Assembly (NCBI RefSeq): GCF_017312725.1 | Contig: NZ_BOPO01000096.1 | Span: 1 to 64,000 of the forward strand | From: Actinocatenispora comari | GTDB lineage: Bacteria > Actinomycetota > Actinomycetes > Mycobacteriales > Micromonosporaceae | DNA: 64,000 nucleotides | Direction: 5' to 3' | Shown: piece by piece, positions 33,701 through 42,270 of the stretch | Layout of the letters: every line of letters begins with the position of its first letter | Position numbering within the stretch: the first letter of the stretch is position 1 | Notes under the pieces: generated by a model | Told to the model about the DNA's origin: nothing | What the model saw: the letters and a program-made list of their open reading frames with translations, nothing else | The model's database searches: none | Translations under genes and position numbers: made by a program

Positions 33701-34334
33701 CGTACCGGGACGCGGCCAGGTGTACCGCCGCCGGCAGTGACGTGGCGACCGGGACACCGGCCTCGGCGAGCCGGTCCGGATCGGTGAAGCCGCCGGTCAC
33801 CAGCACGCAGCGGGCACCGACCGCCGCCGCCGCAGCCGCGTCGTCCACCGTGTCCCCGATCAGGGTGCAGTCGGTACCGACGAGCCCCAACGCCGCGAGA
33901 TGCCGGACCAGGTGGTCGGCCTTGGCGCCACCGCCGGTCACAGCCCGCAGCCCGTCGACCCGGGCGAACCGGTCGGACAGCCCGAACGTGTCGACGAACG
34001 GCACCAGCCGTTCGTGGAACCACATCGACAGCAGCGACTGGGTCCCCGGCCAGCCGGCGATCGCGGCCTCGGCCCCGGCCGCGAGCCGGCACTCGGCCAA
34101 CCGGGTGTGGTACGTGTCGTGGAAGATCTTGTCCAACCGGGCGAACTCGTCCGCGTCGACGGCACGCCCCAGCACGTCGGCGTAGTAGTCGGCGATCGGC
34201 CGGCGGTACCGGCGGCGCAGCTCCTCGGCCGGGAACGGGCCGTCACCGCAGGTCGCGAACGCCGCGTTGGTCGCATCGACGGTCAGGTCGAAGTCGTTCA
34301 GCAGCGTGCCGTTCCAGTCCCACACCAGATGCAT
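33693..34334 (-). CDS. HAD-family phosphatase (phosphoglycolate phosphatase-like)
   Basis: A 213-residue protein with the nucleophile motif VWDWNGTLLND at the start, a helical cap (residues 15-80), the motif II region around LLSMWFHERL, and motif IV LIGDTVDDAAAAAAVGARCV. The pattern fits haloacid-dehalogenase phosphatases of the Gph group. The second Asp of DxD is Asn (DWNG), which is also seen in some phosphatases. The substrate is unknown. Confidence 0.8.
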   Translation of the reverse strand: MHLVWDWNGTLLNDFDLTVDATNAAFATCGDGPFPAEELRRRYRRPIADYYADVLGRAVDADEFARLDKIFHDTYHTRLAECRLAAGAEAAIAGWPGTQSLLSMWFHERLVPFVDTFGLSDRFARVDGLRAVTGGGAKADHLVRHLAALGLVGTDCTLIGDTVDDAAAAAAVGARCVLVTGGFTDPDRLAEAGVPVATSLPAAVHLAASRYAD

Positions 34335-34420
34335 GACGCCGACCCTAGATCCGACGTGGCCGGGCGAACCAGTCCGCGGCCACGGAACCGATCCGCGTCA
34401 CAGCACCCACCGCCACCCGG

Positions 34421-34548
34421 CACGACGGCCGAAGCACGGTACGGCCACCGAAGCACGGCGCGACGGCCAAAGCACGGCGCGACGGCCAAAGCACGGCGCG
34501 ACGGCCAAAGCACGGCGCGACGGCCGAAGGTCGGTACGGCGGCCGAGG
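34421..34548. repeat. 19-bp tandem repeat CGACGGCCAAAGCACGGCG
   Basis: Three perfect copies lie at 34461-34479, 34480-34498 and 34499-34517, with degenerate copies on both sides from 34421 and to about 34548. The array lies between the HAD gene start and the glutaredoxin-like gene stop. It is not a CRISPR, since copies adjoin with no spacers. Confidence 0.85.
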
Positions 34549-34565
34549 TGCGCGCGGCGGGCGGC

Positions 34566-34805
34566 TCAGCGGGCCAGGTCGCGCAGCAGCCGCGCTTCCT
34601 CGACCCGCCAGTACCCGTGTTCCTTGCCGTCCAACAGGATCACCGGCAGCCGGTCCCCGTACTCGCGGTCGAGCTCCTCGTCGGTCGCCACGTCGATCTC
34701 CCGCCAGCCCACGCCGGCGGTGGCCGCGACCCGCGCCATCGCCTCCCGCGCCGCCGCGCACAGATGACAGTCCTGCCTGGTCAGCAACGTCAACCGGTCG
34801 TCCAC
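34566..34805 (-). CDS. glutaredoxin-like protein (DUF836 type)
   Basis: A 79-residue thioredoxin-fold protein. TLLTRQDCHLCAAAREAM carries the CHLC redox pair at the start of helix 1; LPVILLDGKEHGYWRVEEAR provides the cis-Pro loop. GTG at 34805 is chosen because it gives the usual length. It lies downstream of the AMP-ligase on the same strand, a common arrangement near bldN in actinomycetes. Confidence 0.8.
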   Translation of the reverse strand: MDDRLTLLTRQDCHLCAAAREAMARVAATAGVGWREIDVATDEELDREYGDRLPVILLDGKEHGYWRVEEARLLRDLAR

Positions 34806-34907
34806 CCGGCCAGTATCGCCGCCGCCCGAACGGCACTCCGGCCCCGGGTCACCGCCACCCGGCGCCCACGTCACCCGATCCCAGCCACCCGGGCCGGCCA
34901 CGCATGC

Positions 34908-34997
34908 GGCCCGGGTCACGGGGTCCGGGCCACCCGGCCCGGGTCACGGGGTCCGGGCACAGGTCCGGGCCGCCGGCCCGAGTCACGGGGTCCGGGT
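34908..34997. repeat. 28-39 bp spaced repeats of GGCCCGGGTCACGGGGTCCG
   Basis: Copies start at 34908 and 34936, and a variant (GGCCCGAGTCACGGGG) at 34975. The last one overlaps the stop codon region of the AMP-ligase. The repeats may be remnants of slipped-strand duplication. Confidence 0.55.
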
Positions 34998-36545
34998 CAC
35001 GCCGTGCGGCAGCTCCGCCTTGCGTACCTTGCCGGTGGCCGAGTGCGGCAGCCGGGCCACGATGTCCACCGCGACCGGGCACTTGAAGTGCGCCAGGCTG
35101 CCGTGGCAGTACGCGATGAGCTCCTCCTCGGTGGCCGCCACGCCGGGCTCGGGCACCACGTACCCGCGCACCGCCTGGCCGGTCAGCGGGTGCGGCACGC
35201 CGACCACCGCGGCCTCCCGTACCGCCGGGTGTGCGGCGAGCACCGCCTCCACCTCCCGCGGGTACACGTTGAAGCCGGACACCACGATCAGCTCGTCCAC
35301 CCGGTCGATCAGGAACAGGTCGCCGTCGGCGTCCAGGTAGCCGATGTCGCCGGTGCGCCACCAGCCGTCCGGGTCGGGCCCGTCGGCGCCGTTCGGCCAG
35401 TATCCGGAGAACAGGTTGTCGCCGCGCACCACGACCTCGCCCGGATCGGTACCGGGGCTGGCGTTCTCGTCCGCCTCCGACTCGGCCTCGGTCAGCGGCT
35501 CCCCGTCCGCGCCGACCAGCCGCAGCTCGATGCCGGGCAGCGGCCGGCCGACCGAGCCCGGCTTCGCCGTCGGCGCGGCCAGGCTGCTGGTGACCACCGG
35601 CGCCGCCTCGGTCAGCCCGTACCCCTCGTGCAGGGTGATGCCGTTGTCCTGCAACGCCGTGCGGGGTGCGGGCGGCAGCGGCGCGGCGCCGGACACGGCG
35701 AGCCGGACCGAGCGCAGCGGTGCGGCCAGCTCGCCGTGCGCGACCCAGCTGGCGAACATCGCCGGCACCCCGAGCACCGTCGTCACGCCGTACCGCTCGA
35801 TCTCGGCCAGGGTGGCCTCGGCGTCGAACCGCGGCACCAGCACGCCGGTCGCGCCGTAGCGGGCGACCTCGTGCAGCCCGGGGCCGAGCCCGAACGCGTG
35901 GAACAGCGGCAGCGCCAGCAGCACCACGTCGTCCACGCCGACCGGAGCCGGGTCGAGCCGCCCCATCTGCGCGCCGTTGGCGAGCAGCGCACGGTGGCTG
36001 AGCATCGCCGCCCGCGGGCTGCCGGACGTGCCCGAGGTGTACAGCAGCACCGCCAGGTCCTCGCCGCCCCGGCTCGGCGCGACCCCCGCGCCGTCCGTCC
36101 TGGCCAGCTCCTCGTACGGCTCGGCCAGCCGGTGCGCGCCACCGGCCACGAACCGGTGCGGCACCTCGACGCCGGCGGTGGCGTCGTGCACGGCCGGGGT
36201 ACCGAGCAGGATCCGGGCGCCGCAGTCGACCAGCAGCCGGGTGAGTTCGGGTTCGGTGTAGCCGGGGTTGACCGGCACCGGCACCAGATCGGCGCGCATC
36301 GCGGCGAAGTATCCGACGACCCAGTCGATCCCGTTCGGCAGGGCGATGACGATGCGGTCGCCGGGCGTGAGCGCCCGGGTCAGCAGCGCGGCGGCGACGG
36401 CGCCGACCCGGTCGGCCAACGCCGCCCAGGTCAGCGCGGTGTCACCCAGCCGCAGCGCGACGTGGTCGGGCCGTGCCCGAGCGGCCCGCGGTACGAGATC
36501 GGCGATGTTCCGGATGTCCTGCGACACGGCCACCGAGTCTGGCAT
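34983..36545 (-). CDS. AMP-dependent acyl-CoA ligase
   Basis: A 520-residue adenylate-forming enzyme. The P-loop LLYTSGTSGSPRAAMLSH, the EGYGLTEAAPVV motif, GWWRTGDIGYLD, RVDELIVVSGFNVYP and the catalytic Lys motif ATGKVRKAEL are all present. The start is either ATG 36545 or ATG 36566; 36545 (MPDSVAVSQD) is chosen for length. It likely activates a fatty or aromatic acid with CoA; the substrate cannot be fixed from sequence. Confidence 0.85.
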   Translation of the reverse strand: MPDSVAVSQDIRNIADLVPRAARARPDHVALRLGDTALTWAALADRVGAVAAALLTRALTPGDRIVIALPNGIDWVVGYFAAMRADLVPVPVNPGYTEPELTRLLVDCGARILLGTPAVHDATAGVEVPHRFVAGGAHRLAEPYEELARTDGAGVAPSRGGEDLAVLLYTSGTSGSPRAAMLSHRALLANGAQMGRLDPAPVGVDDVVLLALPLFHAFGLGPGLHEVARYGATGVLVPRFDAEATLAEIERYGVTTVLGVPAMFASWVAHGELAAPLRSVRLAVSGAAPLPPAPRTALQDNGITLHEGYGLTEAAPVVTSSLAAPTAKPGSVGRPLPGIELRLVGADGEPLTEAESEADENASPGTDPGEVVVRGDNLFSGYWPNGADGPDPDGWWRTGDIGYLDADGDLFLIDRVDELIVVSGFNVYPREVEAVLAAHPAVREAAVVGVPHPLTGQAVRGYVVPEPGVAATEEELIAYCHGSLAHFKCPVAVDIVARLPHSATGKVRKAELPHGVTRTP

Positions 36546-36920
36546 ACCCGTTGCGGCGGGACACACCCCGACGCACGATGCCGAGTATCGTTTCCGGGTG
36601 CGGCAGGACAGTGTTCGGCACGCTCGGCCGACAAGGTGCGAAGTGAAACTTGCTCACGACAAAATTCGTTTCGCGCAGACGGACAGGATGTCCGTCACTG
36701 GCGGTAGGGACCCCGACACACTGTTGCTCGTAGTAGTCGAGTACACACATCAGTGTGATGTCCGGCCTTATCATCACTTGGCCGTCCAACACTGAGCCTT
36801 GGGAACCGACACCCCTCGCCCGAGGAGGCCGCAAGTGCCCGTCGAAGCACCGCTCTGTTACCCCATAACGCCTGGCCGCGCGCATCGATACGGTGCGCGT
36901 CGCCACGAAGGGTGGCATCG
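36546..36920. promoter_or_regulatory. bldN upstream region with a palindromic site
   Basis: This 375-base region has no gene. ACATCA (36747-36752) and TGATGT (36756-36761) form a perfect inverted repeat around GTG, inside the longer string CACACATCAGTGTGATGTC. It differs from the published BldD box but has the shape of a repressor site. An AT-richer run (AAACTTGCTCACGACAAAAT, 36644 onward) is a candidate promoter. Confidence 0.4.
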
Positions 36921-37766
36921 GTGAGCGCGGCCAGCATGTCCGCGCCGTTCGACGGCCCGGACCCCGTCGGCGGACTGCACGCCTTACGCACTCTCGTCGC
37001 GGACCGGGCCGAGACCAAGGGCAGTTCCCTCGCGGCCCGGGCCGGGCAGGCGCTGCGCGCCGCCACCCGGACCAAGCCGCAGCCGCGGCCACACACCCGG
37101 CAACGCAGCGGTGACGACACGCCCACCCAGTCGATCACCCGGGTCGAACCGGCCACGCCGACACCGACACCGGAGCCGACCCGCCCGGACCAGGTCCCCG
37201 AGTCGGCCACCGACGTCTGGCGGCTGGTACAGCGGGCCCAAGCCGGCGACACCGAGGCGTTCGGCCTCATCTACGACCGGTACGTGGACACCGTGTTCCG
37301 GTTCATCTACTTCCGGGTGAGCACCCGGCAACTCGCCGAGGACCTCACCTCCGAGACGTTCCTGCGGGCGCTGCGCCGCATCGGCAGCTTCACCTGGCAG
37401 GGCCGTGACCTGGGCGCCTGGCTCGTCACCATCGCCCGCAACCTGGTCGCCGACCACTTCAAGTCCGGCCGGTACCGGCTGGAGGTGTCCACCGCCGAGG
37501 TCCTCGACGCGGACAGTCCGGAGCGCGGCCCGGAGGGCAGCCCGGAGGCGGCGGTCGTCGACAAGCTCACCAACCAGACGCTGCTGGAGGCGGTCAAGCG
37601 GCTCAACCCGGAACAGCAGGAGTGCATCGTGCTGCGGTTCCTGCAGGGGTTCTCGGTGGCCGAGACCGCCCAGACGATGGGCAAGAACGAGGGCGCGATC
37701 AAGGCCCTGCAGTACCGAGCGGTGCGCTCGCTGGCCCGGCTGCTCCCGGAAGGCTTCACACCCTGA
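36921..37766 (+). CDS. bldN: ECF sigma factor BldN, pro-protein form
   Basis: A 281-residue sigma factor. Region 2 begins near residue 98 (DVWRLVQRAQAGDTEAFGLI, then YVDTVFRFIYFRVSTRQLAE) and region 4 includes LNPEQQECIVLRFLQGFSVA and EGAIKALQYRAVRSLARLLP, very close to Streptomyces BldN. The preceding ~97 residues form the long extension known to be cut off in BldN. GTG 36921 is chosen because AAGG lies 9 bases upstream; GTG 36912 is an alternative. The DUF5667 anti-sigma gene follows, as in Streptomyces. It should control aerial hyphae formation. Confidence 0.9.
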   Translation: MSAASMSAPFDGPDPVGGLHALRTLVADRAETKGSSLAARAGQALRAATRTKPQPRPHTRQRSGDDTPTQSITRVEPATPTPTPEPTRPDQVPESATDVWRLVQRAQAGDTEAFGLIYDRYVDTVFRFIYFRVSTRQLAEDLTSETFLRALRRIGSFTWQGRDLGAWLVTIARNLVADHFKSGRYRLEVSTAEVLDADSPERGPEGSPEAAVVDKLTNQTLLEAVKRLNPEQQECIVLRFLQGFSVAETAQTMGKNEGAIKALQYRAVRSLARLLPEGFTP

Positions 37767-38024
37767 ACGCCTGGTGTCCGCGCGTCGCCGTGTCGCCACC
37801 GTCCGCTATGTGTAGGGACGGTGGCGGTTGCGGCTGTTGACACCGGGACGGGGCTTCTTCCCTGACTCGTGGCATGTCAGGATGGCCGGGCGTAACCCGG
37901 TCCCGGCAGTACGCGTTGGTCCAGACGGGGTCGACGGTGTGCGACAACGCACCCAAGGCTGCCTGGCCGACCGGCGTCGCCGGTGGCTCGGCGTGCCGCG
38001 AGACGGAAGGAGGTGCGCGCGGCG

Positions 38025-39203
38025 ATGAAACTGTTCCTGCGCCGGCGGACCGAACGCTTCGCGCAGCTCGTGGCGGACGACCTGCCCGAGCACGACAACG
38101 CCGAACAACAGGCCGGACACCACCAGGCCCGTGCTGCTCACCATACTCGCGACGCGGACGACACACTCGCACTTCTGGTGCGGGTGGGCCGAGAAGTTTC
38201 CGCGCAGGCCAGTACGTTCGAACGCAGCCACCGGATGGATCCGGACGCCAAGGCGGACATCCGCCGCCGGCTGCTCGCCGACGCCGCCATCCACGGCATC
38301 GGGGCCGCCCGTGCCGACGCCGAGCCGGACACCGACATCAGCGTGCGCACGCACGGTACGCCCCGGCCCACCCGGCACGCGGTGCCGCCGAACCGGCGGC
38401 CGAAGGTACGGCTGATCGTCATCGGCGGCGTGGTCGCCGGCGCGCTGGGCATCTCCGGCGTGGCCGCCGCCAGCACCTCCGCGGTGCCGGGCGACGCGCT
38501 GTACAACGTGAAGCGGTCCACCGAGCGGGCGCAGATCGCGCTGGCCGGCTCGGACAGCAACTCCGGCCAGCTCTACCTGCAGTTCGCCCGGACCCGGTCC
38601 GGCGAGGCCGGTTCGGTCAGCGACGACCCGGCGCAGCTGTCCAAGGTGCTCGGCGACATGGACCGGGAGACCCGGCAGGGCGTCGCGCTGCTCGACTCCA
38701 CCGCGGTACACGACCGCAGCGCGACCGAGCTGGACCGGGTCGACTCGTTCACCGCCGCCCAGCGGCCGGTGGTGGCCCGGCTGACCGGCCGGCTGACCGG
38801 CCCGTCGCACCACCGGGCGCAGCAGTCGCTCGAGCTGATCGACCAGGTCAAGCAGCGGTCCACCGAGCTGCGCCGGCTGCTGCTGTGCACCACCGGCAAG
38901 TCGGTGAAGCAGGACTCGCTCGGACCGGTACCGCAGAGCTGCGCCGCGCTGCCCGGCGCGAAGCCGGGCCCGTCCGGTACCGGGCAGGGGTCCGGCCGCG
39001 GCCCCGGCCAGTCGCCGACCGGCACGAGCCCGAGCGGGAAGGCCAGCGCCTCGCCGACACCGAGCACCTCCGGTACACCGTCCGGATCGGCCCGGCCGTC
39101 GTCGAGCGAGAGCGGATCGCCGGCGCCGAGCCCGTCGACCAGCGATTCGGGCAACGGTGGCCTTCTCGGGACGATCGGCAAGATCCTCGGCGGTCTGCTC
39201 TGA
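38025..39203 (+). CDS. rsbN: DUF5667 membrane anti-sigma factor, RsbN-like
   Basis: A 392-residue single-pass protein. The N-terminal cytoplasmic part ([20 protein letters not shown]) has the helices expected to hold BldN; a membrane segment follows near residues 129-150 ([19 protein letters not shown]). DUF5667 comes next ([20 protein letters not shown]) and the end is a Ser/Thr/Pro/Gly-rich tail with a hydrophobic finish ([15 protein letters not shown]). AAGGAGG precedes ATG 38025. Its place directly after bldN matches the Streptomyces pair in which RsbN blocks BldN. Confidence 0.85.
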   Translation: MKLFLRRRTERFAQLVADDLPEHDNAEQQAGHHQARAAHHTRDADDTLALLVRVGREVSAQASTFERSHRMDPDAKADIRRRLLADAAIHGIGAARADAEPDTDISVRTHGTPRPTRHAVPPNRRPKVRLIVIGGVVAGALGISGVAAASTSAVPGDALYNVKRSTERAQIALAGSDSNSGQLYLQFARTRSGEAGSVSDDPAQLSKVLGDMDRETRQGVALLDSTAVHDRSATELDRVDSFTAAQRPVVARLTGRLTGPSHHRAQQSLELIDQVKQRSTELRRLLLCTTGKSVKQDSLGPVPQSCAALPGAKPGPSGTGQGSGRGPGQSPTGTSPSGKASASPTPSTSGTPSGSARPSSSESGSPAPSPSTSDSGNGGLLGTIGKILGGLL

Positions 39204-39241
39204 CCGGGAGCGGTCACGGCCGATACGCTCGGAGGGTGGAC

Positions 39242-40159
39242 GTGTTTGCCCGACTACGGCGTCGTCGGCAACGGCTGTCCGCGCGTGCGAGGGTCGCCGG
39301 TGCGGCCAGCGCCGCGCACGCATCGATGGCCGAGCCGGCCGAACCGGGTGCGGTGGCCACGCTCGACGAGGCGCCCGACGCCCCGCGGCGTGCCGCCGCG
39401 CCGGATCCGACCGCGGCGGCGTTCTTCGACGTGGACAACACGCTGCTGCGCGGCGCATCGATCTTCTGGTTCGCCCGTGGCCTCGCCGCGCACGACTACT
39501 TCACCACCCGCGACCTGCTCGGCTTCGCCTGGAAGCAGCTGAAGTTCCGGGCCAGCAGCACCGAGGACACCGAGGACATCGCCAGCGCACGGGACAGCGC
39601 GCTGGCGTTCGTCGCCGGCCGGCGGGTCGACGAGATCGTGACCCACGGCGAACGGATCTACGACGAGCTGCTCGCGGTCCGGATCTGGTCCGGGACCAAG
39701 GCGTTCGCCCAGCTGCACCTGAACGCCGGCCAGCGGGTCTACCTGGTCACTGCGGCGCCGGTGGAGCTGGCCCGGTTGCTGGCCCGCCGCCTCGGGCTGT
39801 CCGGCGCGCTCGGCACCGTGGCCGAGACCCGCGAGGGGGTGTACACCGGGCGGCTGGTCGGCGAGATCCTGCACGGCCCCGCGAAGGCGGAGGCGATCCG
39901 GGCGCTGGCCGAGCGGGAGGGCCTCGACCTGGACCGCTGCGTCGCCTACAGCGACTCGATCAACGACCTGCCGATGCTCACCGCCGCCGGCGGCGCCGTC
40001 GCGATCAACCCCGACTCGTCGCTGCGCCGGCTGGCCCGCGAGCGCGGCTGGGAGGTGCACGACTTCCGCACCGGCCGTCGCGCCGCCCGGTACGCGCTGC
40101 CGATGGCCGCGGCGCTCGCCATCAGCGTCGGCTACGCGTACCACCGTCGCCGCCGCTGA
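39242..40159 (+). CDS. HAD-IB family phosphatase with C-terminal anchor
   Basis: A 305-residue protein. The nucleophile [20 protein letters not shown], motif [13 protein letters not shown] and [14 protein letters not shown] are conserved. [19 protein letters not shown] closes the chain as a membrane tail. A basic, Ala-rich N-terminal region of about 60 residues precedes the domain. GTG 39242 sits 6 bases after GGAGG; GTG 39236 is too close. The family includes lysophosphatidic and serine phosphatases; here the neighbours (sigma factor, later acyltransferase) hint at a cell-envelope substrate, by inference. Confidence 0.8.
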   Translation: MFARLRRRRQRLSARARVAGAASAAHASMAEPAEPGAVATLDEAPDAPRRAAAPDPTAAAFFDVDNTLLRGASIFWFARGLAAHDYFTTRDLLGFAWKQLKFRASSTEDTEDIASARDSALAFVAGRRVDEIVTHGERIYDELLAVRIWSGTKAFAQLHLNAGQRVYLVTAAPVELARLLARRLGLSGALGTVAETREGVYTGRLVGEILHGPAKAEAIRALAEREGLDLDRCVAYSDSINDLPMLTAAGGAVAINPDSSLRRLARERGWEVHDFRTGRRAARYALPMAAALAISVGYAYHRRRR

Positions 40160-40196
40160 CCCGCGCTGACCCGCGCCGCCCGTCGCCGGCCCGCTG

Positions 40197-40231
40197 TGTC
40201 GCGCTGGTCCGCGGTGTCGCGCTGGTCCGCG
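40197..40231. repeat. 18-bp tandem repeat, two copies
   Basis: TGTCGCGCTGGTCCGCGG (40197-40214) is followed by an almost identical copy to 40231. The surrounding gap (40160-40353) has no gene. Confidence 0.6.
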
Positions 40232-40353
40232 TCGCCCGCCCGCTCCGCCCGTCGCTGCTCGCCATCCACGTACCGTCGGCCGATCGCCGCGGTCGAGCCG
40301 CTGCCCGCCAGGTACGTACCTGACCATGCCCCCGGTCGGGCTCGCCGTTCGGC

Positions 40354-41568
40354 TCAGCGGGCCGTCGCCGTGGCGGCGGGCGTCGGGTCGTCGTCGAGGG
40401 TGATCGCGGTGGCGGCGCGGTGGATCGACGCGACCGCCGCGGCGAACAGCCGGTCGTGCCCGGGCAGCCGGCCGAGCAGGCCGAGCATCCGCATCGACAT
40501 CCGGACCTGCCGGTCGGAGTGCAGCACCATCCGGCGCACGTTCGCCGGGCCCAGCTTCTGGTTGGCGTCGACGAACGGCCGCATCCGCCGCTCGTACCGC
40601 TCGAAGGCGGTGCGGTGGTCCGGGGCCGCGGCGAGCTCCTGCGCGAGCACGTACCCGCCGACCAGCGCCACGCTGGTGCCCTGGCCCGACGCGGGGGACG
40701 CGGCGTACCCGGCGTCGCCGACCAGCACGACCCGGCCGGCCGACCAGTGGTCGGCGTGCACCTGCGCCATGGTGTCGAAGTAGAAGTCCGGCGCGTCGGC
40801 CGCGGCGGCGAGCAGTGCCGGCACCTGCCACCCGTCACCCGCGTACGTCTCGGTGAGCAGCCGGTGCTGCTCCTCGATCGTCGGCCGGCCGACCGAGCCG
40901 CCCTCGAACAGGAACATCGCGGTCGCGCCGGAGTCGTGCGCGGTGCGGTAGGCGAGCGCGGTGCGGCCCGGCGCGACGTAGGTCAGCTCCTCCCGGTCGA
41001 GCCCGAGCGTGTCCGGCACCCGGTAGACGCAGATCTGATAACCCATCGGCCGCACGTACCGGTCCTCCGGGCCGAAGGCGAGCCGGCGGGTCGCCGAGTG
41101 CAGCCCGTCCGCGCCGACGACCACGTCGTACCGGCCGGTGCCACCGCTCTCGAACGCCACGTCGACGCCGTCGTCGTCCTGGGTCAGCGTGGCGATGGCG
41201 TCGCCGTACCGGCAGTCGACGCCGACGGTGTCGGCGAGCAGGCGGAGCAGGTCACCGCGGCGGACCTCGGTGTCCGGGCCCTGCCGGCCGCCGAACGTGT
41301 CGCCGCCCATGCTCGCCACCTTGCGGCCGCGGCCGTCGACGATGGCGCCGGCCCGCACGTCGGTGGTCAGCTCCCGCAACTGCGGGAGCAGGCCCATCCG
41401 GTCGACCACGTCGAGCGCCGCACCGCGGATGTCGATCTTGTACCCGCCGGTGCGGGGCTCGGCGGCCCGCTCGACCACGGTGGTCGCCCAGCCGTGGCGG
41501 CGCAGCCAGTACGCGAGGGTCAGGCCGGCGACGCCGGCTCCGGAGACGAGAACGCTGCGCTGGGTCAT
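40354..41568 (-). CDS. FAD-dependent monooxygenase (PHBH/TetX-like)
   Basis: A 404-residue flavoprotein. GxGxxG is GAGVAGLTLAYWLRRHG; the DG motif is VVGADGLHSATRRLAFG; the GD motif is RVVLVGDAGYAASPASGQGT. These are the three marks of aromatic hydroxylases and of antibiotic-inactivating enzymes of the Tet(X)/Rox group. AAGGAG precedes the ATG at 41568. It is divergent from a TetR regulator, so it is likely induced by its substrate. Confidence 0.85.
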   Translation of the reverse strand: MTQRSVLVSGAGVAGLTLAYWLRRHGWATTVVERAAEPRTGGYKIDIRGAALDVVDRMGLLPQLRELTTDVRAGAIVDGRGRKVASMGGDTFGGRQGPDTEVRRGDLLRLLADTVGVDCRYGDAIATLTQDDDGVDVAFESGGTGRYDVVVGADGLHSATRRLAFGPEDRYVRPMGYQICVYRVPDTLGLDREELTYVAPGRTALAYRTAHDSGATAMFLFEGGSVGRPTIEEQHRLLTETYAGDGWQVPALLAAAADAPDFYFDTMAQVHADHWSAGRVVLVGDAGYAASPASGQGTSVALVGGYVLAQELAAAPDHRTAFERYERRMRPFVDANQKLGPANVRRMVLHSDRQVRMSMRMLGLLGRLPGHDRLFAAAVASIHRAATAITLDDDPTPAATATAR

Positions 41569-41670
41569 CGGGGGCTCCTTGGCAGGTCGAGGTGTTCGAT
41601 GCCGAAACCATACAGTCGAGTAAGACGATTGTGCAAGACGTTTGTCTGACACAGTTGCTATGCTCTCGGC
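41569..41670. promoter_or_regulatory. divergent promoter/operator, monooxygenase and TetR genes
   Basis: The 102-base gap is AT-rich for this genome. It has AAGACG at 41622-41627 and 41635-41640 and a dyad-like AGACGATTGTGCAAGACGTT region to TTGTCT (41647). It is the likely TetR binding site. Confidence 0.5.
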
Positions 41671-42249
41671 ATGGGAAACCGGGACGCGCTGCTCGACGGC
41701 GCCACACAGTGCCTGTACGAGAAGGGCTACGCGCGCACAACCGCCCGCGACATCGCCACCGCGGCCGGCGTCAGCCTCGCCGCGATCGGGTACCACTACG
41801 GATCGAAGGAGGCGCTGCTCGACGCCGCGTTGCAACGCGCGATCGAGGAGTGGGGCGACCGCCTCGCCGCCTCCCTCGCCACCGTCGGCGAAGCCGGCGG
41901 GACGGGTGGGGCCGCGCGGTTCGAGCAGGCCTGGGCCGGGGTGCTCGCCTCGCTGGCCGACAGCCGACCGCTGTGGGCGGTGCAGTTCGAACTGATCGCG
42001 CACCTGCAGCGCACCCCCGAGCTGCGGCACAGCTACGCCGAGGCGACCCGGCAGGCGCGGCTCGAACTCGCCGCCATCTTCGGTACCGAGACCGCGGACG
42101 AGGCGGCCGCGCTGCGGGTCGGTGCCTTCTACCAGGCGCTGCTCGTCGGGGTGGTCGGCCTGTGGCTGGTCGATCCGGCCGATGCGCCGTCGGCGCCCGA
42201 CCTGCGCGACTCGATCCGTACCGTCGCCGCCGGCCTCACCGCCGGCTGA
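41671..42249 (+). CDS. TetR-family transcriptional regulator
   Basis: A 192-residue repressor. Its helix-turn-helix is ALLDGATQCLYEKGYARTTA then RDIATAAGVSLAAIGYHYGS and KEALLDAALQRAI, the TetR N-terminal domain; the C-terminal ~130 residues form the ligand-binding bundle. It faces the monooxygenase across a short promoter region and should repress it until a ligand binds. Confidence 0.9.
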   Translation: MGNRDALLDGATQCLYEKGYARTTARDIATAAGVSLAAIGYHYGSKEALLDAALQRAIEEWGDRLAASLATVGEAGGTGGAARFEQAWAGVLASLADSRPLWAVQFELIAHLQRTPELRHSYAEATRQARLELAAIFGTETADEAAALRVGAFYQALLVGVVGLWLVDPADAPSAPDLRDSIRTVAAGLTAG

Positions 42250-42270
42250 CCCGAACGCGCCCCGGCGGGG

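Noticed and set aside
34421-34548. CRISPR array
   Set aside because: Repeats adjoin without spacers, the unit is 19 bp and no cas gene is present.
36747-36761. Canonical BldD box
   Set aside because: The dyad lacks the AC(N)C(W)G(N)GT spacing of the BldD consensus.
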